From Chinchilla lanigera (Eukaryota > Chordata > Mammalia > Rodentia > Chinchillidae): 64,000 bases of DNA. Each line of letters starts with the position of its first letter. Position 1 is the first letter of the stretch. The notes below the pieces were generated by a model, which was not told where the DNA came from, made no database searches, and worked only from the letters and a program-made list of their open reading frames with translations. Shown here piece after piece: positions 44,972 through 57,574 of this stretch. The stretch spans positions 16,934,854 to 16,998,853 of the forward strand of contig NW_004955447.1 of the NCBI RefSeq assembly GCF_000276665.1. Direction: 5' to 3'. The position numbers were made by a program, and so were the translations under genes.

Positions 44972-45330
44972 TGTAGTGTGGACCTGGAGTGTCCCCAAAA
45001 GCTCATGCACTCAAGGCTTGGTCACCTGCCAGAGGCATCTTGGGAGGTGGTGGAACTTTAGGGGGAGGGCATAGTAACAGAAAGTGAAGTCATGGGAGGT
45101 TCTCCTTAAAGGGGATAGTGGGCCCTGGTTTCCTCCTCCTCTCTCTCTCTCTCTCTCTGCTTCGCCACCACCATGGGGTGAGCAGCTGTGGTTTGCTATA
45201 TGCTTCTTGCCATACATGATCCTTTGTTTCCAGAGGTCCAAAAAACAATGGCGCCAAACAACCAGGGACTGAATCCTCTGAATCTGCGAGCCAAAACAGT
45301 AACTATACAAGATGACGGTTATGCTCATTT
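44972..45330 (+). mobile_element. MaLR-type LTR inside the L1
   Basis: Starts 'tgtagtgtggacctggagtg' and holds 'aaaagctcatgcactcaagg', 'ttgggaggtggtggaacttt', a CT run, 'caccatggggtgagcagc' and 'ctgaatctgcgagccaaaac'. The end is diverged or shortened. L1 sequence continues on both sides. Confidence 0.7.
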
Positions 45331-45569
45331 GCTCGACTGTAGTTAATATTTCATTATATATATATCAAAACATCATGTGGAACATCAAATATGTAAATGA
45401 AAAATCCCCACAACTCTAATTTTCCAGCAATTACATCCATAAATTTAATGTCAGTACAGCTATATAAAAGCATAAAACATGTATGTACTGATAAAACAAC
45501 AACAACAGCAACAAACAAGAGTGGTGGCAGAGAACTGTGGCTACTCTCTGACTAACGGCTGAGTACTTA

Positions 45570-45736
45570 CACTTTGGAGCCAGACTTCTAGTATTTGGAG
45601 CCTGGTTTCCTGGCTTTCTCAGTAGCTGTGATGTTTTGCAAATGACTGTACTGAGCCTGTTTCTCAAGTGGCAAAGTAGGGACAGTAATAAAGATAACCA
45701 TGCATGTAAAGCATGCAGCACAGTATCTGGCAAATG
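45570..45736 (+). mobile_element. MIR SINE
   Basis: 'tttggagccagacttctag', 'tttgcaaatgactgtactga', 'gcctgtttctcaagtggcaa' and 'gcacagtatctggcaaatgg' follow the full MIR order in sense orientation. Confidence 0.75.
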
Positions 45737-46351
45737 GAAATTTTTTTTAAGAGTAGAAAAATGTATTGAGAGAGATAGCTCCTGAGAGACAGGAGGGGAC
45801 TTGGAAGTGGGTTGCTGTGGACCACACTTCACAAAGAAAGTTTTATAGAGCAGAATCACACGGTGGGTACAAAATCATGAGGTGGGTAAAACGTGGGTCA
45901 AAATTATGATCAATTAAAAAGATTGCAAATGTAGCCCTTAGGTTCTATCGATCCAGTGGGGAAGCAGGTCATGTAGCAAGTGTACATGGAAAGAACAAAA
46001 ACTGTTTTCAGAAGGGATGGATCAGGAGGTCCTGGTCACCCCCCTGGGTGACTGATGTCTATCTGGACTTCACTGGACCAGGCAATAGCAATTGCCGCAT
46101 AATCTTTAATTCATTGCTTATCCCTTGGGGAGGCGTGTAGGCCTGGTCGTTCCATCTTTTTCTTGAGGCCTGGCCTTTGACAGATGCGCCTCCAGCCATA
46201 TGTGGAATGTGTTCTCTTTTGCACTGACGTCCTCGAGGGCCTAGTCCTGTCTGATTGCCTGTAATATTTTTACCTAACTTAGCTCTCTGTAATACTTGGA
46301 CTTCTTCATGTAACAAGTTTATTGGATGTTTGTGCTTCATCTCTGAATTTT

Positions 46352-46542
46352 ACCCCCACCCTGCTGGCAGCACTGGGGATAACACTGAGCTACTCCAACG
46401 CTAAGCTACATTCCCAGCCTGACTGTTCCATCTGTTGAGATAGGGTCTCACTAAGTTACCCAGCCCGGGCTTGAACTTGTAATCCCCCTGCCTCAGCCCT
46501 CCAAGAAGCTGGAATTATAGGGATATGCCACTGCAGCCAGCT
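46352..46542 (-). mobile_element. B1-dID SINE, reverse
   Basis: The reverse ID part ('cactggggataacactgagc') is followed by 'gagatagggtctcactaagt', 'ttgaacttgtaatccccctg', 'cctcagccctccaagaag' and 'ttatagggatatgccactgc', the reverse B1 part. Complete. Confidence 0.9.
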
Positions 46543-46754
46543 TGAACATTTTTAAACTCTTAAATCTTCCATCATGTTTACAAATGATATATAGAAATCT
46601 TTTTTCACCCGAAATAAATATTTCTGATGGCACTTATCAAATGTTTCTTGTGTCACACACAGATTTCAAAGTCAGCGTTTAACACTCTGTATATCATACC
46701 TGTACATGTATTTATCTGTTTGTACTGATGTTCTTTTGATCTAATTCTCTATCA

Positions 46755-46960
46755 CTGCATAATTAGGCTGCTTTAAAATTTTAGAGTTAACTGTAGTCAC
46801 CCTAAAATGACATCGTGTCACTTGTAACAAGATGGATGAGCCTGGAGGACGCTGGGTTACGTGGAATAAGCCAGACAACTGAGAGTAGCACAGTGGCTCC
46901 CGGGTGCAGGCAAGGGCCGGGGAGAGTGAGGGTGGGGAAAGGTAGCTTGATGGATGCAGT
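46755..46960 (+). mobile_element. L1 3' UTR fragment
   Basis: 'agttaactgtagtcaccct', 'tgtaacaagatggatgagcc', 'ggaataagccagacaactg' match L1 3' sequence in patches. Confidence 0.5.
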
Positions 46961-48740
46961 GCTACAGTTGGGTAGGAGGAGGAAGTTCTAGGATCTGCCC
47001 TTCTAATAGGCTGCTGCTCAGTGGTGCTGCCCATCTGAGGACCACACTTTGAGGACCACAGATGTGGAATGTGCCCACTCTTAACCACAGCATGCCCCCC
47101 TTACTTCCTTCAAGCCAGACCAGGAGCGCACAAATTGGGCACTTTCCCCTTGGCCTACGGCACCGTGCTGAATTTTTCCAAGATGACACAGAGTAGATCA
47201 GTGTTTATTGCTTTGCGTCAGTAACAGAGGCTCTAGCACTATAGAAAAAGAAGAGTCAGCTTCTCAGCTTTGCGGAAGGAGGGATGGGATCCTTGCTCTG
47301 CTCTTCCTCGACAGCCCCATGGAGAGTTGGCACTAGCCCTGCCAGGACTTCAAAGGAAGTCCTGTTTGCCAAATGTCAGCAGTGATAGTACGGCTGGGAG
47401 CCCCTGGAGCATCTGAAACTTCAGGGTGATTTTCTCTTCGTGGCAGAGTCTGCGAAAGCATTTTTGTGCTGTCCTGAGCTGGGGGCAGAACCCCTTGTAG
47501 TAGGAAAAAAGCCCATTGCTAGCTCTTGTTCAGTCCTTACAGCACATCTGCGGTCATTCAAATCCACAGCCAAGTCTGGACTGCATTCACAAGACTCCAG
47601 GGTCTCCCAGGAACACTTTCTGAGTGAGGGAGAGCCTCGCTGGCGGGTGCTGGGTTTGCAGAATGGTTTCCAGGCCCTGCCGTGCCTGTCGTCATCATTT
47701 GCCACCTGGAACAGGATGGGCAGCAGGCGGCAGCTACTTCTTGCTGGGGTTGGCTTCTACTGGCTCTGTCACTCCACCTGAGGAAGTCGGGAAGAGCTTG
47801 CACCATGTCTGTGGAGTGAACAACCTTGAGGTCATGTGCTGGATTCTATCCCACAGCACGTGGGTAGAATCTACCCGGTACTCTTTGCTGGCGAGTCCCC
47901 AACACGTGCAAAGGAACTGGTTGGTGATCTAAGTGCTGCTTTGGTAGTAGCCGGCCAGCTTCCTGGGCATGACACCGGTGTGTTAGAGTGGGCCCCATGT
48001 GCAGAAGGGCCCGCACTGGGCTTGATGTTTCGTGGTGGTCATCTTGTACTTCTGAGTAATTTCTGGATGATCCTTGTACTCAGCCCTGCACATTGTTACT
48101 GGTCTTGAAAAGCAGCCTCAACCGGAAAATAAGAACAGCAATGTCAGGGAGAAAGTGGATTTTGATTATACCTAATAGAACCGTGAGTTTAAGCTCTGCT
48201 TTCCCTAAACCCTCAGGAAGCATCACGAAGGAAAGATTGCTGAAGTTCACTAAGTGCAGGGCAATGCAGCTACCACCTGACTCCTGGGGAACCTCTGTGA
48301 TGAAGTCATGCTGGGCATAAAGGTTAGGATGGAAGGTGGAATCAGGGAGAAATTTCCCCCCAATAAAGATCTCATTTCTCAACTAGCAAGCCCAGGGAAA
48401 ACTCTGGCTGGTCTGAGTTAACGCAGTCTGACGAATTTCTAACGGGACCCAGCATGGTGGCAAGCTTTTCTAGCGCCTTGGCCCTGCCCTGCACCTCTTC
48501 CAGTCACACCCAACACGGTAGCTGTGCAGAGTCGCTGTCATTGGTTGTGACGGTGCTGACAATGAACATGGGTTTCGTTATCCTTTCCTCCAGACTCCAC
48601 AGAGCTGGGGCTGCATCGCACCCAGAAAGACCCTTCCTGCTGAAGTTGCAACCTCTCACTCTCCAAGTTGCTTTCTTTCTTCACTGTACAGGGTATAAAC
48701 CCCAAGCCAGCCAATTCCCCAAAGGTACTTCCAGCTCCTA
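46961..48740. other. Unassigned; possible minus-strand retrocopy
   Basis: Overlapping minus-strand frames (47421-47705, 47558-47806, 48080-48382) and a minus-strand AATAAA at 47204-47209 suggest the 3' end of an old transcript or retrocopy running leftwards. The frames do not join into one, I recognise no protein, and there is no clear A-tail or target duplication. Not called as a gene. Confidence 0.25.
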
Positions 48741-51344
48741 ACTGTATTAGTTTGCGGATGTTACTATAACAATGCCATGCAGCAAATACTCTCAAATTCA
48801 GGGAATGAAAACTCTAGTTTTTTCTCATGAATCTTGCTGACTTTGGATCGACTGAACTGAGTGTCTTGTGGAGAAAGCTTTGCTTCATGTTGTGGCCTAG
48901 TTGGACTTGCTTAGGGAGCTCGGCTCCAAGGGTGTTCACTCTGGGTCCACAGTGGAGCAGAACCTCCACAGCTGTTCATCCTGTCCACTATAACACAGTA
49001 GCTAAAGCTTCCCAAGAGTAAGGGTAAGAAAGTAAAGCAAAGGATTTTTGCAACATTGCTGAGCACCTGAGTGCAACAGTACCTGAAGATGTATTACCTA
49101 GCTCATGCTATTCTATTAGCCAGTGCATGGCTGGCTTTTGTGGTTTAAGCTAGTTTAATTTTGATTTCTTTCACTTGCAACTGTAAGAGTCCTGACTGAT
49201 ATGCCACAGTCTGATATTGAGTGCAACAGGACCATGACCAAATGGGAGAGATCAGAGCTTAGCAAAACCCAGAACCACTCAGCTAGACAGGCACATTGTT
49301 TATTCTTACAACCAGACCAGATTTGGGGACCAATCTTCCTAGTAGCTACTAAGGCACTTCTACAGCAAAAGAGATTGATGAAAAAAATGAATACAGCCAT
49401 TAAATGCATGTGGATTCTAAACAAGACCTAATCTCGTCATTTAAAATGATTCCTTCTTATTCATTTCTGCTAAAAATTTACATTTTCTCCCTATCTCTCC
49501 TCCCACTGTTAACATTTTCAGTGACTTCTTCCTAGGTGTTACATAGAAGGATTTCTCCGAAATCATTTATTATTTCTATTTAACTATGGGAAAAGGATAG
49601 AAGTCCAACTTTGGATGGCAGGAAATAATGCATCATTTTGAGCTTGTCTTTTTATCATAAATATGACGATATGGCTAGGTGGGATGGATTCAAAGAGACA
49701 GGATGTTACCTTAAACATTTGCAAAGCTGTGGTTAAAACAGTCTCCTTCAAGTACCTTTTCAACCCACGGAGCTTACATAAATATTTGGCTGCCGGTGAC
49801 AGGCCTAATAAATCTGTTTAGAATGCTGCAGCAGTATTTACTTACAAAGTAATGTCGTAAGCCCACTTTGGCCAATAGTTGTGAGAAAGAGAGATGCTAC
49901 TTTTTAGCACCTTGCATAAATATTTGCAAGACCTCTAAATCCAAGATAACCTTGCCTCTTTCCGAAAGCAATTTACTGCTTCCTACGCAAATGCCCCTTT
50001 CAAATGTCACTTGGTTCAGCTGGAAAAGCCTGACACTTGTTTAAGACATATTGGAAAACAACAGTTGATACTGGATTATAGTGGAGGGATTGTTGGATTT
50101 CCGAAGGGCCCGAAGTTCTGCAAGGTACTTTCAGGCTGGAGGAAAAAGCAGACCTTTGCCTGTAGACTCTGTGAATCAGAGTATGAGCATTTGGGGAATA
50201 AATGTCATTATGTCTCACCAGGAACTGAGACGCACGCCTGGGTGACCTGCCGCCTTGCAGGGATCGCACGGAGTGCTGGAAAGAGAAGCGGGAAGGAAAG
50301 TGGTCCCTCCGGGCATTGTTCCCTAGAAAGCCAAGACGGTGACTTCAATGTTCTACTAAGGCTACGGGCGAACGGGGAATGTGTTCCTATCGTCATGAAT
50401 TGAAACATGTACTCTGAGTTTTTCCTGGTGCTCTCCAAAGAGCCGTTTCTGCTTGATGTCTTGATTTCAAGAAATGATTTTATAAGGGAGAAGACACCAA
50501 CAGCGGCAACCATGTCTTTTGAGAGTCAGAGAACAAATAACCTTTTCAACTGCTCAGTATGCCCCTCTCCTGTTTTTTTTTTTTTTTTAAACATGGTTGA
50601 ATTATTTTCTGAAGCTTTACAGGAACTATTTCCTGTTTACTACATAGTAGAGAACCAAGATGGTAAAATGCTTATCCCAAACACAAATACCAGAGAATTC
50701 CAAGTGTTTGTTATTTATGCATCACGGTTACACTATCAGGTTTAATTTCTAGTATATGTTAACTAAACAAGTGCTCACCGTTTACACAAAGAGAACAGTG
50801 TTGGCGTAGGAAGACAGCATTTCAAGGTGCCCTGGAAACACTGCTCCTTCCAGACTTCTGAGGGCTCCTGGTCCAAACATTCTTAGAGAAGAAGAACAAA
50901 AGAAGTTGGCTTTGGTATTTACATTATTTAGGCATCGGAGAAAAGATGATGATGGCTTTGATGTTCCTATTTATCCTTTTTAAGAGCACGAATTTAAACC
51001 AGATGGTCCATCTGAAACAGACCGCGTCCTAAGCCATTTTACATCAAGTGGGGCCCTGCTGGAAGCCCTCATTTCCTCTCTGGTAGTAGCTAGTGTGAGA
51101 TCAGCTTCCCGGGATCGGCAGGGCTGCAGCACCGGCTTCAGCTACCAGCCTGCAGGAGCTCACCTGCCCCTGCAATGCCACCCGCAGACTCCAGTCTGCA
51201 AGAAGAGTCCTCACCAGTGACTGCCATCGGGGTCACAGAACTTCCTCCTGTCTCTGGGCATGGTGAATGCAAAAGTACTTTCAGGATGATGGTTTCACTT
51301 ATTCCTGGGAAAATGCGGGAAGCCTTCGCAGAAGAGTCAAGAAG
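48741..51344. other. Unassigned sequence
   Basis: No gene or certain repeat recognised. The part starting near 48745, 'attagtttgcggatgttact', may begin an old LTR in reverse. A T run lies at 50573-50589. A 130-codon plus-strand frame (50011-50403) shows no motif. Confidence 0.35.
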
Positions 51345-51458
51345 TAGATCCGTCTGAACAGACTAAGTGCTGTAACGAGCATCCCCAGACACAGTATTAG
51401 GTTCTGGGGACACGGTGATAAACAACAAACTGTCTGCCTCCACGGGCTTCCATTTTGT
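51345..51458. mobile_element. L2-type LINE fragment
   Basis: 'ttaggttctggggacacggt', 'gataaacaacaaactgtctg' and 'cctccacgggcttccatttt' follow L2 order. Confidence 0.5.
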
Positions 51459-51704
51459 ATAGCTTTCCAAGATTCTACTATGTGTCTACAGTGAATTATC
51501 TCTTCCGTCAAATATTGGCGTGAGGCCTTTTCTGCATCAGTGGCAAGATTCCCTGGAGAGGAGCTTAGATTAATGGGTGCTGTTTACACACAGGAAGAGA
51601 AGGACAAAGAGGCAGAGCACTCGGCAGCTGTTTCCCATCTGCTGGAAGAAACACCTTCCAGGTGCTCTCACCTGACCGCCTTTTAAATCTCCCAGCCTCT
51701 GCAG

Positions 51705-51850
51705 TGATTTTCAATCCTGGCTGCACATTAAAATCATCAGAGAGCTGGAAAAATCACTAGAGGCTTTGAGTTCATCGGTCTGGGCAGAAGCGCCACAGCT
51801 GAAATTCTTGTTTTGTTTTTTACCTCTCCAGTGAGTCTGATGGGCACCCA
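51705..51850. mobile_element. MER5-type (hAT-Charlie) DNA transposon fragment
   Basis: 'gattttcaatcctggctgca', 'cattaaaatcatcagagagc' and 'agtgagtctgatgggcac' match the non-autonomous MER5 family. Confidence 0.6.
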
Positions 51851-52289
51851 TCACTGATGATCACTGAATTGCCATCTTTCCCAGGTTAGTGGGAGTGGAT
51901 AGGCCAGTTTTTATTGTGGGTGCAAAGCACTAAGCTAAAATGTGCCCAGATATTAGGCAGCTGGAGACATAGCTTTGTATCTTTTGTATTACTATAGGCG
52001 TCCTGATGCACAAACCAGCACCCAGCATCTCCTGTGTAACAATCTCGGGCTGAAAGGTGATAGAAAATAAAAATAAGAAAGCTGCAATTTCATCCTTTAT
52101 CTCTGGCTGCTTATAGTGTACTTGTAAGGAGGTAAGACAGACGCTAATTACTCTGAAACAACAATGATAAAATATAAAGACAAGAATATTTTAATTGGAT
52201 TTGTTTGTTAATATACCTGGACAGTGCCTGACTTGGGATAACATAAATAATCAAGGGGCGGGCAGTCATATGAGCATTTGTTGCACTTG

Positions 52290-52720
52290 TTCTTAACATT
52301 GCAAGCTAATATAACCTTTTCTAGAGAGCAATTTGGACATAATATTAGGCCCATAAAACTATTCACATTCAAAAATAATCCCATTCTGAGGATATTTTAG
52401 GAAAATGAGCCAACAGAAAAAAAGCTGTTTTTGCAATTATATTCATTATCATAGTATTCAGTGTAATATGAAACTAGTCAAATGCCCCTAAAAGGAATAA
52501 TTAAATCATAGCCAATCCATTAATGCACATTACATAGCCATCAAATATGATGTTGTGAAATCTCTTTTAATGTGGAAAAATACTTATACTGCTATATGAA
52601 GAGCAGAAGTGAGATACAAAATTACACAAACCTTATCCTGCCTTAAAGTAACTTTTGAAATGAGACAAGAATGAAGTCCCTATTTTAAAATTATGCTATA
52701 AATATATGACTATTACACAG
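52290..52720 (+). mobile_element. Old L1 3' fragment
   Basis: 'ccttttctagagagcaattt', 'atcattatcatagtattcag', 'caatccattaatgcacatta', 'tagccatcaaatatgatgtt' match the 3' part of old L1M elements. Confidence 0.6.
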
Positions 52721-54162
52721 AGAAAGGGATTATGCAGACATCATTTTGAAAGTGGTAGGCTCATAATGTTTAAAAACTATTTTCCAAGCAGTCTATTAAT
52801 AGACATCATTTTACTAACTCTATTATTTCTAAGCAGTGCAGTAATAGATGTTATTCTATCAAATCTATACATATTTAAACACAGTTTTAAAAGTTTTTGT
52901 TAAAACAACAACAGAGTGCTAGGAAGCTGCCAAGGGAGTGACTGGCTTTTAAGAGAACTGAGAGCAACTCAGACCTTGACACTCAGGTGCAGCTCCAGGA
53001 GGAATGCATTAGTCAGAACAGGATGATACTGTGACAAACAACCCCCCTTTGGTGATTATCACTGTGAAATATTCCATTCTCTCTTCTCCTTGTATGCTCG
53101 ATGCATGGTCTTCCAGACGGTGACTCTGGGATCAGGATCGGTCTCCTGCTCCCCAGTCCGCAGGGACCTTTGGCTCTTCTCTCTTCAGCTCTCAGATGGT
53201 GAGGGGTGAGACAGAGCATGAGGAAATCCCTCTAGAGCAAGTTGGAAGCCAGGTTTGGAAGTGATGCAGGGCATGTCTACCAGATACTGCTGGTCTGACC
53301 CCGCCTATATGTGTTGGGACTGAAGAATGAATGGTATGGTAGACATGAGGGATCATCTCTGCCACAGTGAGTTACACAGTCAAGAAGTGAGAAGTGGTGT
53401 GTGATGTTGAAGAGACCAGCATTTGGGAGCTGAGTATCTTAGTGTGGTTCAGTTTGAAGCTTGAAGAGCATGCGGAATTTGAGGGTGCTTGTAGACTAGG
53501 GAGGGGAATCACAAAAGAGCAGAAGGAGTTGAGAGTGGATACATGACGTGTTAGCCTATGAGGAAGCTTGAAGCTAGAAGTAAGTCTCTCCCATGTTTGG
53601 TGAAGAGATGTTCAACTCTGGTTTGTATATAAAGGAGAACAAATGAAAATATTTAATAATCATGTTTATATATTAGAAAAGTGAGTCCAGCTACAGGATG
53701 GAGGACAGATTGGAGAAAGGGAGACCAGAAGGAAGGAGATTGGTTAGGAATCTATATTTCTAGAAGCATGATTTAATTCCTTAGTTCATGGCGGATATTC
53801 AGATTCTTTATGGCCAAATAATATTAACTATGCACCCACATGTTATGTACTTCTAAACATTGTCACAAATGGATTTTTTGCACTGAAGAAACTTTCAATT
53901 TAATGGAAGGAGATATGGATGATAGAAAAGAATAGAGTATAACATCCCAGGTAATGAAGGTCTTCAACCAAATAATGAAAGGCTAGACTTCTATAGAATG
54001 AGCAATTGTGCTTAAAGGAGACCATATCATATATACTGTATCTGATACATCCCTAAATGTAGGGATGGGATCTGGGTGGTGGATGGCCAAAAAGAGTGAC
54101 AACATCCGTTACTACTATCAATCAATATACTGTATTTGTTAAGGAAAAATGTCCTTTAGAGG
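52721..54162. other. Unassigned sequence
   Basis: AT-rich. The part near 52780-52880 has two similar segments containing 'aatagacatcattttactaa' and 'taatagatgttattctatca'. No gene recognised. Confidence 0.4.
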
Positions 54163-54908
54163 GTGTGCTAGTTTCCTCTGGTTGCTGTAGCAAATTTTCA
54201 TAAATAAGGAAAGAACAACTGGGATAGGGGAAAGGAGAAAAGAAGGAAGGGGAAAAAAAATACACACACACACACACACACACAAATATACACAGACCAG
54301 ATACCTGGGATAACTGTACTACTAATTTCTATTAGTTCATTGAAAAGAACAGTTCGTGCTTACGTTGTCTGATCAACTTTGCATGCCTATATCTGGTAAT
54401 CTGATGAACTACTTTGAAGATAACAATATGCAATATAATAACCATTGTTAATTTTCTATCATCTTGTTTTGAAATTCTGTATCATTTTTATTGTGTGTGT
54501 GTGTTTTTTTTTTTTTCTCTTTAAAATGAAAAGAAAAGAAATATACCATCTGGAAGCCTAAATCGGGCAGCCCCACATCCCTTCTGGAGGCTTCGGAGAG
54601 CTGCTCTGTGGCCCTCCCAGCCTCTAGATGGCTCTCTGCTTTCCGGGTTCCTGGCTACATCACTCCACTCTTGGCCACTGGAGTCATGGTGCCTCTACCG
54701 CTTCTGTCTGTCTTTTCCTCTGTGTGACCTATAAGGACGCTCATTGGATTAGGACCCATCCAGATGATCCAGGATAGTCTGCTCATCTCAATAGCAGTAA
54801 CTTGAGATGAGCAGATTAACACCTGTAAGACCCTTTTCCCAAATAAGGTCACACTCACATTTCAGGACATGGATACACCTTTTGGGGACCATCAGTTAGC
54901 CTACTGTA
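54163..54908 (-). mobile_element. Old MLT-type LTR, reverse, interrupted by an L1 end
   Basis: The reverse LTR begins 'tgtgctagtttcctctggtt' and 'gctgtagcaaattttcataa', is broken by the L1 insert, and resumes at about 54550 with 'cccttctggaggcttcgg'. It continues with 'cctctgtgtgacctataagg', 'ggattaggacccatccagat' and 'aataaggtcacactcacatt'. The same family appears in sense orientation at 60930-61372. Confidence 0.65.
54212..54548 (+). mobile_element. L1-type 3' end inserted in an LTR
   Basis: 'tctggtaatctgatgaacta', 'ctttgaagataacaatatgc' and 'tgttttgaaattctgtatca', followed by a T run and an A-rich end, align with the reverse copy at 20348-20755 and with 23083-23480. A (CA)n run lies at 54262-54284. 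Edges are approximate. Confidence 0.6.
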
Positions 54909-55469
54909 GAGAAGGCTAAGTCATTTACTTAGACACAGGATCATTAACTTGTCCATAGGACTTGGTTCGTTAGGCCATTTCCTCTCTGTGGTGGTGCTCA
55001 GGACAGAGCGTGTGTCCCCACTGGACTGAGGAGGCTCCCGGGGAGGGAGGGAAGCTCAGAGAGGTGGGGGGTTGGGAAGACAACTGCGCTTGCTTCATAG
55101 CGCCGCTTGGCATATTTGGTAACTGGTACTGACTTTTGAAGTAGATTGCACTTTTTCTTATTCTTTCCTTCTCTGTTATTATGCATACATTTGAAGTATG
55201 CATGGCTTTTTAGCTTCCACTTTTCTATTTTAGAATTTCTGTCTTAGCATAGATCACATTCTGTCATGTTTTTCTGTGAGATTACATGTTGACCTCTTCC
55301 ATACCATGAAATAAAGACAGACACTTTATTCTTCTCTGTATCCTCCCCTACAGCACATAGAACCACCCTCCACAGAGCATATAATCCTCCCAATTGCTCT
55401 GAAGTTTGTTTATAGTGGTAGAGGCAAGAGATGGCGTCTATCAAGTATATTTCAAAAAACAATCATCTT

Positions 55470-56545
55470 TATTTACCCAAAGGAGTTGAAAACACATCTG
55501 CATAAAAAATGCACATGGATGCTTACAGCAGCTTTATTCATAATTGCCAAGCTTGGAAGCACCTAAATCTTTCAGCAGGTTAGTGGTTAAAGAAACTGTG
55601 GTACATCCATACAATGGAATGTAACTCAAGACTAGAAAGAAAGGAGGTGCCAACCCATGAGAAGTCATGCAGGGAACTTAAAAGCGTATTGCTATGTGAA
55701 AGAAATTTGAAAAGGCTATCTACTGTATATTCCAACTACGTGATGTTCTGGAAAAGGTAAAACTATGGAGACAATAAAAATATCAGAAGCTGTCAGAGGT
55801 TAAGGGGAAGGGAAGGAAGAATGAATAGCTGGAAAATGGAAAATGATACAACACATTATATGTGTCTGAGTTACTTTTCGTATTGCTGAGACAAAATACA
55901 CGACACCCACAAGTTAAAGGAGGAAAGGGTTATTTTGGCGCACAGTTTGTACAAGTTTTAGTCCGTAGTTAGCTGGCTCCAAGTCAGGACAGCGCAGTAG
56001 AGGGATAGGACAGAGGAGAAACAGTCCATGGCAGGACAGACAGGAGGCAGCAAGCAGCAAGCCTTCTGGACTTTCATTCCCTCCAGGCTACAAACCTACG
56101 GGGCAGTGCCACGCACACCTGTGGTGGACCTTCCCATTCTCACAGCCAGAACAATGCTGGATGAATTACTGGGCTGATTTGCTAATCACACATCCTTATT
56201 TTATCTTCACAAACCCTCAGTCCAGCCACTTCCAAAAAGCCCCACCTATGAGTACAAGAGGCTTTGGGGGATCTCTAGACACAAACCACAACAGTGTTTG
56301 TCAAAACCCAGGGTTGAGCACCGTGAATAAACTCTGGTGCAAGTTACAGATCATGATTATCACTGACTGATAATGACGGATCAAAGTTACAGTCAGTACT
56401 GTACTAAGTACACTGTTCTGGGGCAGGATGTTGACGTGGGGAAAGGCTGTGCGTAGCACGGGCCACAGGGGACGTTCGGGAACTCTACTCTCTGCTCAGC
56501 TTCGCTGTGAACCTAAAACTGCTGTGAAATATTAGCCTACATGTT
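55470..56545 (+). mobile_element. L1 3' end split by an LTR
   Basis: The left piece has 'gcagctttattcataattgc', 'gtacatccatacaatggaat' and 'ggaaaaggtaaaactatgga'. After the LTR the right piece has 'gtttgtcaaaacccagggtt', 'gtacactgttctggggcagg' and 'gaacctaaaactgctgtgaa'. Together they follow one old L1 3' UTR. Confidence 0.8.
55863..56293 (-). mobile_element. MaLR-type solo LTR, reverse
   Basis: Starts 'tgtctgagttacttttcgta' and ends 'cacaaaccacaaca'; in its own sense it begins 'tgttgtggtttgtgtctaga', nearly the same as the LTR at 31356. It interrupts the L1 between 'acattata' and 'gtttgtcaaaaccc'. The 5-bp flanks do not match clearly. Confidence 0.8.
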
Positions 56546-57574
56546 AAATGAAAGCAAAATCCCAGCTACACTTGTCATTTTCCCCTGGAGGCTAAAAACC
56601 AAGATTTATATTCAGACTATTAGATAAATAATATTTCTGGAATGAAATGTTAAACTAAGAAGTCACGGAACCTGCATTTCTTCTGAAATGCTTCTTCGGG
56701 ATGAACTGAGAGGACTGTGCTTTCGCTCTGGTCCTTGGGAGGGAGCGTGCTCTTCACCGGCTTCTTCCAGCGGCACCCTGGGAGAGGGCGCGCGGTCTAA
56801 CAGAGGAGGCCGTGTTCCTCCAGCGGGCAGGAGTTCCCAGCTAGAGAGGCGAGCACGACAGAGTCATTCTATAGGGACAGAACTTAGTGTTTGGCATCCA
56901 AAAATGAAGTCATACTCACCTAACTGTCCATAAATCTTGTGTTTGGTTAAATTGGTCACATTTCAAGAGCAAGAGGAAATTTGGAGGATAAAACTGGTTC
57001 CTTTTGATCACATCCTGACGCACACAGACAGGAATCAAGTAGAAAAACCAGCTGCCAGCAAGAAGTGAAAATACTGAGATAAAAAATGGTCCATGAGGCA
57101 CAGCCAGAGCATTCTGCAAGGCAGAGTTAGCTGCTGTCATTGGGTTAGGACCCTTCCAGATGACCCGAGATGATCTCCCCAGTGGGGTGGGAGATGCCTA
57201 TGGAGCAATACCTGTCTACTCTCTTCTAAGGACTGGCACCCCCAAGGAGACTGAGTCAGGACTTCCTGGGCCTTTGCAACCACCTGCATGTTTGAGACCA
57301 GTCAGCCTCACACACTCAGACGCCGTACTAGTCTCTCTGACGTTGCAACCATCAGAACAAAAACATACACCTATGTTTTGTTCATCAGGGTTACACTTTT
57401 CAGAGGCATCCCAGAGGTGGCCATTTCATTACACAGGTGAAGTGAGGAGGTGACCACTGTATAAAAGGTCTTCTTAGGACCCACATGGGATTGGTGTGGG
57501 GACACATCAGAGAGGGTTGACATAGTCCTCGCTGAGGGAGAGAATGGAAACTAGAGTGGAGGATTGATAGACAC
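56546..57574. other. Unassigned sequence with an LTR scrap
   Basis: About 57135-57200 ('gggttaggacccttccagat') resembles a piece of the MLT-type LTR seen at 54163. A GC-richer patch lies at 56740-56850. No gene recognised. Confidence 0.35.

Larger units (their letters stand above)
43540..45420 (+). mobile_element. L1, ORF2 end plus 3' UTR, interrupted by an ID SINE and an LTR
   Basis: The left part is coding-derived L1 ORF2 3' sequence: 'tgagatggatgaaagaccta', 'aacaagtgggactacgtcaa', 'gcttctgcacacacac', 'ttgggagaacatgcttccaa'. The short surviving frame (43634-43843) is a remnant of ORF2 and is broken. The 3' UTR follows with 'gaaatcaacctaagctgtcc', 'gaatattactcagctttaaa' and 'ggctaagtgaaataagctaa', and resumes after the LTR as 'gactgtagttaatatttcat'. 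A local tandem duplication with 'aaatctaaataatccaattt' lies at about 43985-44065. Inactive. Confidence 0.85.

Noticed and set aside
46059..46340. 93-codon minus-strand frame that looked retroviral at first glance
   Set aside because: I could not identify a gag, pol or env motif, and the neighbouring sequence shows no LTR pair.
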